Source: Takakia lepidozioides (taxonomy: Eukaryota; Streptophyta; Takakiopsida; Takakiales; Takakiaceae). Taken from it: a stretch of 64,000 nucleotides of DNA. Numbering within the stretch: the stretch's first letter is position 1; each line of letters opens with the position of its first letter. Both the position numbers and the translations under genes were made by a program. Shown in pieces: positions 49,548 through 62,202 of this stretch. Under the pieces are notes generated by a model. It had not been told where the DNA came from. It saw nothing but the letters and a program-made list of their open reading frames with translations, and did no database searches. The stretch is taken from assembly GCA_030704615.1 (NCBI GenBank), contig CM060732.1, forward strand, positions 29,927,053 through 29,991,052, in the 5' to 3' direction.

Positions 49548-50324
49548 GGAGATCGGACAAATTGGTAATAATTCTAGACTTGAGCGATTAGTCCAATGAC
49601 CACGCCCTCAAAGAGGCTGTCCAAGACATGTACATGGATCCGCTGAAAAGTCCATCTCTTGGAATCATAATGCATCCCTCTTGCCGAACAGATGTACCAT
49701 GCCTGAGCGCAAAAGAAGTCAAGATTCTCATGAATACACAAATGAAGTTGCCATGCTGTAAGTGGTGTGATTTTGAGAGAGGGGTGGCATGGTACCCAAG
49801 ACCAAGGGAAGAGCCTGATGAGTGCTGAAATTTTACCTGTGTAAGAATTTTGGCCTTCAGGTTTGACAAGGTTTGCCCTCAGGAAATAATTACTAGCACA
49901 TTCTGTGTCCCAGATGGGCCTCCCCAAGATCTATTCTCCCAGGTTGCTGTTTCCAACGACTTTCATGAGCTGTGCATTCATTGTTCTCAGAATATTCCAC
50001 CCTTTCGAAGGACGGACCTTTCTTGAGAATCCCCATCCCTGGCGAAGTGCTTGTCGCTTGAGGCATCTTTAGAATTATGTGGTTCTATGCCTTGAAATGA
50101 GTATTAACCAACCAATCATCATCCTGCTTAGTTTTTCAAAAACAAGGAATATTTAACAAGGACTTGCACTCAAAGAGTGAATGTACAAACTGGTGCATCT
50201 ATACACCATGCTATGCAAAATTTCTACAACACTAGAGTCCGCAACAAGGCCGGTAGAAATGAACAGGCTACTGAACAGGCAACTGCACCAAATCGCTCTA
50301 CACAGGACAAGGGGGCAACCATCG
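49548..50324. other. Intergenic between HAESA-like gene and F-box pseudogene
   Basis: This is likely the 3' UTR of the kinase gene followed by non-coding sequence. Nothing recognisable is present. Confidence 0.4.
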
Positions 50325-51459
50325 CTAGGTGTGTTGAACCATGTCATAGACCACGACATCCATATGATCGGACAGAGTTATGACCAGTTGCTTACCTGAT
50401 ACTACCACTCCTAATCTTGAGCTCGAAAAGGGACGACAAAAGAGTGCAGGTGGAATAGGAACTTTTAAGAATGGTACCCACTCTTTGCTTGAAAAGTTCA
50501 GCTCAAAAATATTGCAATAAGAGGTGTTGGGTTGATCCCTAGAAACTGTTTGTAGGAGTAAGTGTCCCTCACACTTAACAAGTGCAATATCGTCACCTTC
50601 GTTGACTCCATTGGGCTGTGTCATCTCGCTCCATCAATCTTGTTCAATATTGTATACACTCAGCAGGTTTATCCGATCTCCAGTACGTGTACAACTCGTA
50701 TGAAATACAAAGTACAAAGCCCCTTTATACTCAACGCCAATTGCTTCCAAATCCGAATCTCCAAACAGTATTGAAAAATATGGTTCGTAAGGCAGGAACT
50801 TTCCATCTGTGACTTGGTATCTCTCGTCCTCAACCTCAAACGCACGATTTCCTGCAATAAGAATCTTGTACGTCTTTGTCCTCTGCTCGATGAACACCTT
50901 CACTATAAGTGCGTCCCACCGCCATACATTAACCGGTATGGGCAATTTCCTGGAATCACCTGTCAGTGGGTTGCAAATCTCAATGCCCAATATCCCACTA
51001 GTACACTTGTACAGCGCACATATAAGGCCTCCTGCTCCAAATACCACTCTAAGCGATTGCGGAATGTGGATTGACCCCAGTGCCACTGGTCGGCAACAAG
51101 ATCATACACGCAGAATTGTGCACTAAGTACATTCCTGATTCAAGATAAGAAAGACTACATAAAAGAAAACCTACAGATGATTGCATTAGAGGAGATGCTC
51201 CTTCGATCTCTGCAGAGGTTTTGCGGAATGAAGGAGAATCGAACTAACACCAGCGTTTGCAAACAACGCGAACTGCAAGTAAGCTGAAAACTGGAAAGAA
51301 AGAAATAACAACATCCACCTCTTCCGGCAATCTTCCCCATACAGAGGCGTCCATGTAGGTGCACTCCCTTCCACTCCCAACCAACGTGAAGATCAAAGCG
51401 TCAAACAGCAAAGCTCGGCAGCAATTGAAGATGGCTACTCGCTTATGAGCCCCTTTCAA
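50325..51459 (-). pseudogene. F-box protein pseudogene
   Basis: Near the start (51380-51250) the frame reads DASVWGRLPEEVDVVISFFP then LLAVRVVCKRWC, an F-box (LPE-x-x...VCKRW) as in SCF ubiquitin-ligase adaptors. A TAG directly follows KRWC, and the same frame continues with FDSPSFRK. Frame changes near 51100 lead into the associated domain (FGAGGLICALY, GIEICNPLTGDSRKLP, YKILIAGNRAFEVEDERY). A second in-frame stop, TGA at 50634-50636, precedes WSEMTQPNGVNEGDD...CEGHLLL. Two stops and at least one frameshift in a usually intronless family point to a pseudogene; unusual introns are a less likely alternative. Confidence 0.7.
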
Positions 51460-52351
51460 TATATAAGCAGTGCATGCTGTCTAAACGTCTAAACTTGGGA
51501 TGTGCATAAATTTAGGTGTTTTAAGATATTTCTGTACTTTTGTACGTACGTTTACCTCCCTGGAGGTACTTTTTTTCCGGAACGTCTCACAAGAGCTGAC
51601 GTTGATGTTGAGAAGTTGCAGTAATTAAAGAGGGTTAACTTGCTCTCCCTCCCACAATTTCTCTACACGTTTTGCGCGGTCGATTGTGCATGTCTCTCAC
51701 GACTGCGTGCTGCTGAAGCAAGTGCCTAGAGAGATGTCGGTAGAATTAGTTCCCACATACAGAGGGTTCCACAAACACAAGGTCGCAACAGCGGACTCCA
51801 TCCGAGTCTGGAAACGTGGACCTCGACAATGTACACCCATATTGTTTACTATAATTTACACTGGGAGTTGGAGACTGCTACAGTAATGCATGTGCATACT
51901 CCCCCGACCAATTCTGACAAGGCCTTGCACTTGAAGTGTACGGGTCCGCTCATTTCGATCACCAATGTATATATACCAACCATCGTCAGTACAAGGGCGC
52001 ATGGAACAGTTGAAGTTTGTTTATAACGTTGGACGTGCAGCGAAGTTTTCCATACTGGAGCTGCTACTGATCTTCTGACTAAGTAACAATAATCACCTTA
52101 AGAATATGCATGCGGCCATATCACACCGGGCATAGAGAAGTTGGTATGTATTTGAATCAGAGAGATCAATCACCTAGTTCGATCATGCCTTGCAAATCGT
52201 ACTTAGACATTTATTGTGTATGCGATCAAATTACTGTACTTAAGAAGAGATGCTGCGACTCCTAGACTCCTGCTGGACTTACCTAGCTAGGTAAGTACAA
52301 CTCTAGATCCCATTTGAACATGAAATTCCGTGAACTTATGGTTTCAACATG

Positions 52352-52552
52352 TCAACGCAGTACATAGCGCGCCCTGATCGATGCTTGCAAAGGGTTCGAG
52401 AGGGACGAGAGGATGACGGTGCACAGTGCCAGCACCACGAGGTAGTTGCTCACAATCTTTTGCCCAACGCCCTCCGCTGCCTTGAGAGAAGATGCTTGGG
52501 GAGCTATATTGCTCTGGTTGCCCATCGCTCCACTCTCCATCATCCCCGCCAC
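52352..52552 (-). CDS. Small hypothetical protein with one hydrophobic segment
   Basis: A 66-residue frame has a hydrophobic stretch YLVVLALCTVILSSL near residues 38-52. I do not recognise a family and see no homologous neighbours or splice context. It may be a chance frame or the end of an unseen spliced gene. Confidence 0.15.
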   Translation of the reverse strand: MAGMMESGAMGNQSNIAPQASSLKAAEGVGQKIVSNYLVVLALCTVILSSLSNPLQASIRARYVLR

Positions 52553-54295
52553 CTTTGATCGCAGAGATCAGCAGCTGCCCACAGCCTGAGCGCCCTCCCG
52601 CAATTTACAACGCACGCGAGGGTACGGGGCTTGATCAGGCAGCGGATGTGGCGGATGTCATGGGCGAACCAACTGCCATGACTCATCCGCCGGGCAGTTC
52701 TTTAAAAAAACAGAAAAAACAGGGACAGGCCTCATTAACTTTATAGATAAGGACAAGTCCGGAAAATACAAGAGGAAAAAATAACCTCTAAGAGGAAGAG
52801 ATCGAAATAACCAGAGAGCCTTTTTTTCATTTTTCCAAAATAGCTGGCGGGGCCACAGGTGAATTCTATCGAGTGCCCATGTGGCGAGAATAACCGGTGA
52901 CAGGGCTAGAAAACTGGCTATATTCCAGCGGGAACGTTTTAACTGGTCCACGTCTGCAAACTTAGGCTCTTAATTTTCAATTACGGGTGCTTCTTGGCAA
53001 AAACATTGCCGTAATTCCTTTGTACAAGTACTAGCTGAGCCATTTTCCAAGGTCGAAATCTGGCGATTTTTTGCCAGAAAAAAAAACACGCCGGGGGTGA
53101 TCGTGCGGAAAAATCCATCACAGCATGCCCGGTAGTCTCTTTCCTTTCCACGACACTCGCTGGCCTCATCACAGTAGTAAGCTTTACAAGTTATTAGTGC
53201 TAAGGTTTTGGCATTATGATAAATTCTCAGCCCTAGATGTTAATTATAAGATTGCCCATTTGGCCCGCCGTGTGTTGGTAGGTGTGTTGGTAGGTCCGTG
53301 TCGGTAGGTCAACAGTGCTGACACTGGATTTCTTGACCCATGGCACTTTGCAAAATTCTAGGGAACGGGGAGCTTTTATTGGCCTTGCCTTCCTAAGGCA
53401 GGACTACGCAATGGGTTGCTGATGCTTAGCACCACCAGTGTTTCTTTTAAGGTATTTACATTGTAGCACAAGTGGCATCCCTTAGAGGAGCATGTTTGGC
53501 GCTTGTACAAAATGCGTAGTGGAAATGGCTGGCGATAATATGAGATTTTGAATGGGTATTGGGCGAGTGAACCTAAAACCGAATAACCCAGAATTGACAT
53601 AGCAAATTGGAGGGTTTAGGCATCATTGGAGACTAGGCAGAAATTATGCCAAACACCACCAAAAAAATTTAAACCACCATTCATAAGTAGAAAACCTTAA
53701 ATTGGCTTATATTGCATTTTAGTCAATCTACACTAAGTGGCATATTTGAACCCTGGCACAAAAAGACCCTGCCTAATGCTACATGGCACATAGAAATATC
53801 AATGTTTGCAAGGCTCTTGGAAATACAAATAAAATTACCAAGTAACTTGGCTCACAAAGCTTGTAAACAGTAATGACGATTATATGTCACTATGTTTAGT
53901 TTTGTGATTTATGGGAGGAAAAAAATGAAAGAAGGAAGAAGATGTGTGTTTTAGGTTTTTTTGATTTTTAGGTCCTAAACTTGCTGACATGTGTCCTTTC
54001 ATCCCAAAAACAATGAATAAATGACATTCTCATTCCGTTTTTGTAACCCTCTGCCACCCTTTTGATTATCATCCTCCTCTGCAGGCACCCTTTTGCCCTC
54101 CTCCGCGGCCACCTTTTTCATATTTAGGAACTTTATCATCCCAACCAGGTTGCTATCAAAAAAACGTTGAGGTGTTAGGAATTGGACACCAAGTTGGTTG
54201 GCTCGGAAGGGAGATTTCTACCACTAAGGTACCCATACACATGTTAGAAATGTATCACTACAAAGTCTATCTATACAGACTATATTATACTTACC

Positions 54296-54312
54296 CATAT
54301 ATATATATATAT
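54296..54312. repeat. (TA)n microsatellite
   Basis: An uninterrupted TA run of about 8-9 units. Confidence 0.85.
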
Positions 54313-56524
54313 GTACAAAAATGGGCAACAAAGCTGGCCCACGTCCTCCCGCGCACTCAGAATGCGGCGATGTCATGCTCGTGGTCGGTGGGATCTGGCT
54401 CCTCTGCTGTAAACTGTCTTCACTCAGTATGGCGCCATGTGCCTCCCTGTGGCTGCCCCTCTAGCAAATGGTGGGCCCAACAGATAAACTTTTGCCGAAA
54501 AGTGATGATTTTTCAGCCTCATTTCCCTTTACCCCTGTCGCCAAGACCCGCGGGAGGTCGAAATCTGGCGATTATTCGCCACTAAAAGAATGGCTGAGCA
54601 CCACTACTTTCAATTGTACGCTCCGAATTACGTCGAGACAAGTGTAACTAGAATATTTCATCCATATCTGTAATGAATGAAATCCGTTGCATGATAGGCT
54701 CATGCATGCGTGACAGGTTGTACTTTGATGGCTTATGTGGCTCGTCAGGTGGCCATCGTGTGGAAATCTCCTAAGCAATTTAATTTAGAAAAACAAAATT
54801 CCATCGTTATTCAGTGTCAAGGCGGACTTCATCTTCTACATTGCATCGATATTAATTTCGCTTCGTTGTTACCTTGCAAAGGCGCTACTCTAAAATATCC
54901 ATAGCCTAGGTTGTCCCAAAAGGACAAGACTTCTGCAATGTCACAGCACAACTCTTCAGTTGTGACATGACACCCTTTCAGCTCATTGCATTCCTTCCCC
55001 TTGATATAAGGTAATTCAGGTCAGCATAGAAATTCTAGTACAATATCATCAAGTGGAGTTCCGACCCTGCCTGACCTGTAAATTTGCAGTTGCACTTAGA
55101 ATGCTAAGGGTGCTGGATTTTCAATCGATCATTGACCTTACGACTTTAGTGCCTTTGGTGCTGATCTGCCATGGCAAAAATGAATAGGAGAGGTGAGGCA
55201 AGTTAAAGAAGAGACCTTGGCAAGAAGGGCACAAGGAAAGAGTTTGGTATTAGCTTCACCGGCCCAACAAAACCAAACATATCGTCTTCCTGCAAATGCT
55301 TTCGCTGGCAGTCTACACTCGCACTCAGATCTACTTAGTTTCGAGGCCCGTTCGAGATGGGGTGATATTAAGTCTAGGTAACATAAAATCCCAAGTCAAA
55401 AACAAGTAGAACCACTCAGTTTCCGCCAAGTCTTCAGAATCCAAAGATGCAAGCTTTTGGACAGGTTGTTCGGCATATTTTCTGCATTGACAAGGTGTCG
55501 TAAAGATCACGCAATTGCTGGGACCGTTGCAGTCCGATTAACTCCTCAGCTCTTCCACACAAACGTGTGGACTTACGTTATGCCTCATACATTGTCTTGG
55601 ACGTATGTGGGCGCAGAGGTACTGCACGAATTTTGGTGCAACTCATGAGCAACCATTTGCCATAGAAACTCGGCCTTCTAAGACCAAGTTGACCCTCCCA
55701 AGAATCTTGTAAACACCAAGAAAAATATCAAACCATGATATAGGATCAAAGCCCACATTTGCAAGATGGACAAGCTGTTTTCTACTCCAAAGCGCTGCCC
55801 TTTAAACCTTGGGGTATTCTCATCAAGCTGCGACACTCTTGAGACCGAACATAGTCACTGCACCACTATCCACTCACTATTCATCACTAGAAGCATTCGT
55901 GTCATTTACCACTAGGGTAACAACTCATTTTGAGTCGTAAAAGTCAAAAAACTAGGATCGACTAGAAGTTACAACAGACTAGTTACAACAGACGTGGTAG
56001 TTAGGTTGGACATCCAATGATTAGAGTGATAAAGGACGTAGACGCGCGAACAACTGCTCAGCGATTAATGCGATTAATGCTGAAGAACCACGTGGCGTAA
56101 CCAGGCGGGCCGCCCGTGTGTCTGACCTTTTGGGCTGACTTTGACTTTTCCCTCCGGATGAGTGGACCGACTCACCGAAGCGTGGTGACACATGGATGCG
56201 GACGACGATGTGGACGCCGACGTGGCGGCGCCACAACGAGCAGCACTGCTGCCACGTGGCCACGGGCCTGGGGCGCCACGTGGTAGTAGACCACATAACT
56301 TGCAGTACTACATGCCCAAGTGGCAATTGCGACTGCGGAAGTTGGCGCAACCACTGCTTTACTACTTTATATGAAGTGCTCGAAATTACTTGAACAATCA
56401 TTCATAGTGATTCATGCTTTGGAGTTTTGGTGTTTGTAGTGAGTCGACTAATAATGCCATACAAGATAACTAATCATGCATTAGAAATGCACAAACGATG
56501 AAAGACATGCCATGAAACAAAATG

Positions 56525-56615
56525 AAATGAAAATGAATGAAATGAAACAAAATGGTACTTTATTACATCTGTGGAAAGCTCAAAGAGCTTATGGGACAAA
56601 ATGAAAAACACAAAG
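56525..56615 (-). repeat. Dispersed repeat tail inside CACTA copy B
   Basis: This is the reverse-complement counterpart of 21474-21545, with TTATGGGACAAAATGAAA and a GAAATGAAA-rich tail. Confidence 0.6.
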
Positions 56616-56759
56616 TAAAAAAGCAGCCCAAAAGCTACTGCTGCTCTGGGGATTGCCTAAGGGTCAAGGCCTCGTGCAAGTAAGCTGTCAAGCAGTTCTG
56701 ATCCTCATAATGCAAGACTTCAGTGAGTTCCACGGAATAGACCATCTACCCATGGAGGT

Positions 56760-57105
56760 TTCTTGTAGTTATTGATCCACAGGGAATCATAGATAAATCT
56801 TGTGCTTGAAATTTGGCCCTCTAGGATGAATCTGGACCACACTCTATCCCTGCTCCTTCAGCTATCCATGCCCCTACACAAATCATGCATTCATCCTTGC
56901 CTTGCTGCTAGTAGCTGACAATGACAACCTACATTTGTTCTAGGAAACATCCAACTCAGCTTATCACACTAGTTCCTATGCTCAATTGCGTCTGCTACTC
57001 TCTGAAATGTAGCAGGCATTCACATTTTTGCCTCAGTTGTCCCATCATTGACTGGGGGCAGAAAAGTATTCACTCCACAGCTTCTCCTCATGTCTGTTAC
57101 TTGTT
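56760..57105 (-). pseudogene. OSB PDF-motif fragment, unit 2, CACTA copy B
   Basis: Minus-strand counterpart of 20986-21335. It shares the TGA in place of the first Trp of WWDNR and has a further stop in place of the Arg. The second exon has the FKHK segment followed by a frame change. Both copies sharing the first stop shows it predates their separation. Confidence 0.65.
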
Positions 57106-57324
57106 TTTTGATACTTTCCTGTTGTCACATAGCAGTATCATGTTAATGTCACTCCAAACTAGATTCACTCAACCAGCTAACTTGCAGAATTCAACATGGA
57201 AATTTTGGGCCGATTCTGATAAGAGGGAAAAATAGGGTGAAATGTGCTGAAGAAGATGCCTTCATTAATAATGTCTGATTTTATCAATTGTGCCGTTGCT
57301 GCCAGTTGACCATCTACCCATGCA

Positions 57325-57645
57325 GGTTTCTTGTAGCTTCATAGTTAATCTGGAGCTTGAAGTCCGGCCCTCTTGGGTGAATCTGCACCCACACTCTATC
57401 CTTGCTCCTTCAGCTATCCATGCCTCGCACGAATCATGCATACAACCTTGTCTTGTTGCTAGCAGTTGACGATGACAGCCTAGACTTGTTCTAGGAAGCA
57501 CCCAACTCAACTTATCACACTAGTTCCTACGCTCAATTGCATCTGCTACTCTCTATAATCCAACAAACATTCACCTTCTTGCCTCGATTGTCCCACCATT
57601 GACTGGGGTCAGAAAAGTATTCATTCCACAACTTCTCCTCGTCTG
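57325..57645 (-). pseudogene. OSB PDF-motif fragment, unit 1, CACTA copy B
   Basis: Minus-strand counterpart of 20433-20760. The first exon (about 57640-57576) again reads LWNEYFSDPSQWWDNRG, the GTGAATG donor follows, and the second exon gives RGPDFKL. Confidence 0.68.
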
Positions 57646-57833
57646 TGTTACCTATTTCTGATACTTTCCTGTTGTCACATTGGATAATCATGTCAAAGTC
57701 ACTCTAAACTATCAAAGCTTCACTCAACCAGCTAACTTGCAGAATTCAGACATGAATAATTAGGGGCGATTCTAATAACAGGGGACAACAAGGTGAAATT
57801 GAAGAAGGTACCTTCATTAGCAGTCATTACACT

Positions 57834-58031
57834 CTATCCTTCGCTCAGCCATATTGTTGAACACTCCCTGTCCACAAGGGTATTGTTCAGAATGACATCT
57901 GCCACAATTCCAGCTTTGACGATGCAACCATGGACCTCTTTGCCCTTCCCCAGCAGGCTCGCACATGCACTACAAACGCAAACAAAATTGGTTGTGGCAA
58001 ACTGGGAGCAATATGTGTCAGAAGAAACCAC
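57834..58031 (-). pseudogene. Extra PPR fragment unique to CACTA copy B
   Basis: The minus strand reads TNFVCVCSACASLLGKGKEV then HGCIVKAGIVADVILNNTLV, one PPR repeat junction. It duplicates the unit found at 60662-60853 but sits at another place in the element, next to the OSB fragments. Copy A lacks it at the equivalent position. Confidence 0.65.
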
Positions 58032-58361
58032 TGATACAAATCTACAGCTTACAGGCTGTCTCTATCCTCAAAATTGGCAGCACATTACCCGCTGCTTCCA
58101 GCTTTGACTCTGTGCGTGGGGCCTATCGGACAACATACACCAGCAAGCCCTCCCCCTATCCTGCATCAACTCATCTCAGTCTTATCAACTGCACAACGTG
58201 TGATGGGAGTGAGTGCAACATGGGAAAGAGCCACAACACATGATGAGCTGTAGAGAAGAAGCAACATCGTGCAAGTAAGGCAAATGATGAAGTAGAAAGA
58301 CGAGGCAACATGGGAGAAGGGAAAATGGGGTCCAAGGGCTGAGAAGGTCAACTAGTCAACA

Positions 58362-60525
58362 ATGAGGAATTGGCTCTGGAGCACTATGTTGATGATTAAA
58401 GGAAGCAGCAAATACATGTGGGGCATCACAGCAAAGTGCATGCCAACGAGGGTCAAAATGGTGCAAGAAAGACTCCACGGATGGTGGGCAGCCAAGGGAG
58501 ATGCGGTGAGACAAGGCACTCATGGCAAGGGAGCTGCCAAGACAAAACAGTTGATTAAGCTACGGAGAAAAATGAAAGCACAAGATCAACTACGAGGAAA
58601 AGTAGCAATTCAAGCATGGGAGCTGCTGCTAAAACATGAGGAGGAAGACATACGAGGTGAAGCATCAAGGGAACCAGTAGAAGATGAGGAAGATGGAGCA
58701 CACTTTCTTGTCGAAAGTTGGCGGTCGAAGAATGCAACCTAGCAATCAGAAAGTGAGGCATCCGAGGTTGGACTGCTGCAAAGAGGTACAAAGACAGGAG
58801 CTGAGAATGAGATGTTGCCTTTCATTGAAGTTCCCCACACAAGGGCTGTTTGGCAAGCAAAACCCCAGGCAAGGATGAGAGGTGAATCTGGGATAAAACC
58901 AGCAGCTGGGAGTGAGGAAAGACACAAGGAAGGGCAGCAATACCTTGTCAAATCTGAGGGTGATGGCTGAAGAAAATTAAACAAGGACTGGAAGTATGGG
59001 AGCAGCAATCGCATGAAGAAAAATCTGCCTGAGAGGCTGAAGAGTGAAAGGGAGGAAGACAGGCACCTCGCTTATGAAAAGTGGAAGGGCAAGGTAGAAA
59101 ACCTGATGCCTGAAATTGATGGGAGCTCGTGGGAGACTGTGCCAAGAAGACTCCAATCAGCTGTTGCCAACAATCGGACTAGTGAAAGATCGCCCTTGGC
59201 TGGCGCAACACCACGAAATAAATGTAGCCCTGATAGCATGGTGAGTGGGGCACCAACAGAGCCAGAAAATGAGGGAGAAGGAGGAGACTTCCCTGCCAAG
59301 AAAGTCACTGACGGGCCTGCAGTGGCATGCAAGGAAAGGAACACCGTAAGTGTTGCCAACAGATGCAAATCAGTGCTCATTCATTCGAAAGCACCACGGG
59401 AGATGAAGGAAAAAACACATGCAGGGACGTTGAAGCATAAAAGAGGAGAGCACTTCACTTGGGAAGAAAGTGAAGCATTGGAGAACGAGGCTGATGACTG
59501 GCAGTCTGAAAAGGAAAGGCGGTTGTGGGAAACCCTGCCAAGACAACCATATGGAGAGAATCAAGCAGGTGGGAACTGCCCTTCATTGGGGTGGTGCAAA
59601 CAAGAGCAAGACCAGAAGCTGAACCACATGAGAAGATAGTGTGTCATCACAGATGGAGACCCTGGAAAATGCTCTGCCCAGGAGATGAAGAACATTAGGC
59701 AACTAGAAACGTGGGGGGATGAATATGCTCTGCAGTCAACCTGGCTTGTTGAATGCTTGCATAAGAGATGAGGGGTTGCTGTCAGTACACGACATTGAGT
59801 TCATCAAATCCTACAACAGCCCACCATCGCTGCCCACTGCTTACAAACTGCCACAAAACAATTTCACAGGACTTACAGATGATAGGTGGAAGGCAAGGCC
59901 CCTCGCCATGGGCCAGATTAATTGTATGTTGCAGCCCAGAACAACGACGGGAAGTCATCTAGGGCAACAAACCCCATCTTGGCAGCGGCATTCACCTTGA
60001 GAGAAGTCAAACTGAACTTGCTCATCATATCGAGTGGGATGGACCAGATGTAAAGCTGCCAAGCCAACCACACTCATATTCGCACTCAAGCAACATAAGC
60101 TAGAGCCATTTTCAGATTATGAGTACCCGTGTTTTAAGAATACTCCTTCTTCAACTTGCGGTGAACGGGCAGAAAACTTCACAATGTGCAGCAGATTAAT
60201 GGACCAAGATGCGGAGCTGAATTGGGTATCCAGTTGGGCAATGCTGGTTTCAAAACCCCGTTCCATCCCTGCGTTTCGAAGATTTGGCTTGAATGGGCAC
60301 ACTCCGGCAGTGGAAGGCTCACGGAATAATGAGTTTGGGCTGATATGCATGCTGACATGCCATGCCGGTGCAAAGAACAACGTTCTGAGTGGTGATTGTG
60401 ATCTCAAAATTTGCCCCTGCATTCAAGCTGATTTCTCTCTCGAGCAGAGCCGCCTTGTGGATGTTCCAGCCAGTGTCCAAAAACAGCTCAAGTGCAAGAC
60501 AACAACATCAGCAAGGCATGGTTAG
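58362..60525 (+). pseudogene. Unidentified long frame in CACTA copy B
   Basis: This is the better preserved version of the 17830-19421 frame. It runs 58362-58740 (TAG), continues in frame to a TGA near 58968, then 59013-59639, with weaker continuation to about 60525. The product would be charged and hydrophilic: GAAKTKQLIKLRRKMKAQDQ, LKSEREEDRHLAYEKWKGK, SSWETVPRRLQSAVANN, EALENEADDWQSEKERRLWE. A later piece reads QSTWLVECLHKR, faintly like the end of a BRCT repeat, which I do not press. No family is recognised. Confidence 0.5.
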
Positions 60526-61390
60526 CTAAGCAAGGTCATGGTGGAGAGGCATTTGAACTCTCTGAACGTAATGTGGTCGGACTTCACCCCCTCCCACATC
60601 AACTGCTCATAGATCTCCAAAACCTGCAATCCCCGCCCCTGTTGTGCATGTCCTGCAATCATCACTTTCCACGACACCACATTTTGCTCAACCATATTGT
60701 TGAACACTCCCTATCTAGAAGGGTATTCATGTTCAGAATGACATCTACCTCAATTCCAGCTTTGACGATGCAACCATGGACCTCTTTGCCCTTCTCCAAC
60801 AGGCTCGCACATGCACTACAAACACAAACAAACGTAATGTGCTCGGGCTTCACCCCCTAGACCCACATCATTTGCTCATAGGTCTCCAAAACCCGCAATC
60901 CCCGCCCATGTTGTGCATGTTCTGCGATCATCACGTTCCACCACACCACATTTCGCTCAGCCATATTGTTGAACACTCATTGTCCACAAGGGAATGCTCC
61001 CACGTTTGGCATACATGTCGACGAGATATTGTTACATCTGGTACAGTTCCAGCTTTGACGATGTCACGATGGACCTCTTTGCCCTTTACCAAGTCTCCAG
61101 GGCTGCCAAGTTTGCACATGCATTGCAAACACAAATGAACGTGACCCGGTTAGGCTGCACCCCTTCTCGCAACATTTGCTCATGTCTCCAATGCCCTCAT
61201 CCCGCACACATGCTGGCCATATCTTGCAAGATTCAGCGTGTTCCTTGAGACAACATCTCGTTCAGCCATGTTATCAAACTCTCCCTTCGCAACTTCATAG
61301 GTCTCCAAAGCCTCCATCCCACGTCCTTGCTATGCATACCCTGCAAGCATCGCATTCCACGACACTACATCTCGGCAAAACAGGCTGAAA
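60522..61390 (-). pseudogene. Captured PPR gene fragments in CACTA copy B
   Basis: Counterpart of 16413-17250. It includes MFNNMVEQNVVSWKVMIAGH, LEKGKEVHGCIVKAG and GKEVHRDIVKAGTVPDVTIS, all broken by stops and shifts. The duplicated internal units are also present, so the amplification predates the split of the two copies. Confidence 0.75.
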
Positions 61391-62202
61391 TACCTCTACC
61401 TTGTGTCATGACCCATTGCGGATTAGACTGACCATGAACCCAAGAAGACCTCTTGTGCGTGTTGCTTGTATCTGTAGTCAGGTAATGTGGGATTGGTTCA
61501 TAAGAACCACCACGGTGCAGCTGAGCGGGCAGAGATTAAAATATGGGCTGCTAAGACCAAGCTGATTCCCCCAAGAACCTTGTGATCATCAGGAAGAATA
61601 CCAAATCATGGTACAAAGGGGAGCCAAGAGTCCACATTTGCACATAATGCGCCCTTGACGCCATAAACGCTTGCAACAACAGGACATAGGCCTCGATTTG
61701 GTCTTCGTCCTTCTCGCATCACTTGCTCGTCTCTCTCTCAAGCCTCCATCCCTCTCCCAACACTTTGACAAATTCAGGCAAAGGACAAAGTTACTCTTCC
61801 ACCCTTAGATCACTTTACATCCGACGATTAGAACAATCTCTACGAGCCACACAAGCCCTAAAATACATTAAAATATTCCACGTCATGATCCATGTGGAGC
61901 ACTTATAAAAATTCCATTTTTGAATAGGGTGTGCAATGAATGCCTAGTTGTTAAGAGTCGTTCTCTAGTGCTTAAAACCACTTGTAATTGTTGTTTTAAA
62001 AAAAAAACAATTTACATAATTGAATTAAATCGCCGCGAATATTGCGCCGACTGCGGAGTCATTGATACAACTTCTATCCGCCATTAGAAATGCGAATTTA
62101 TCCGTTACGACTGTACAGTAGTAACAAACATCTCAAAGTTGTTCCCTCAGTGGTTTTGGACATGCAGTCGATTCGGAAAAGACACGAATGCTTCTAGTGC
62201 AT

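Larger units (their letters stand above)
51460..55884. other. Intergenic region
   Basis: No gene is identified except a weak short frame at 52352-52552. A 19-bp word AGGTCGAAATCTGGCGATT occurs at about 53050 and 54555. A TA microsatellite is at 54296-54312. Otherwise the stretch looks unremarkable. Confidence 0.4.
55885..62199 (-). mobile_element. Non-autonomous CACTA (En/Spm) element, copy B
   Basis: The element is 6315 bp. It starts CACTAGAAGCATTCGTGTC at 55885, has the inverse terminus ending CTTCTAGTG at 62199, and CAT on both sides (55882-55884 and 62200-62202). It is colinear with copy A in reverse orientation. It carries the same subterminal CCACGT-rich part (56090-56290), OSB fragments, unidentified frame and PPR fragments. 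The copies differ in the middle: copy B has a segment at about 57830-58360 with an extra PPR piece, whereas copy A has unrelated sequence at about 19530-20240. No transposase is encoded. Confidence 0.93.

Noticed and set aside
53050-54577. Repeated 19-bp word AGGTCGAAATCTGGCGATT
   Set aside because: Only two copies and no shared flanks, so a mobile element could not be argued.
59719-60000. Hint of a BRCT repeat (STWLVECLHKR) in the CACTA frame
   Set aside because: Only one short segment fits and the surrounding frame is broken; not enough for a domain call.
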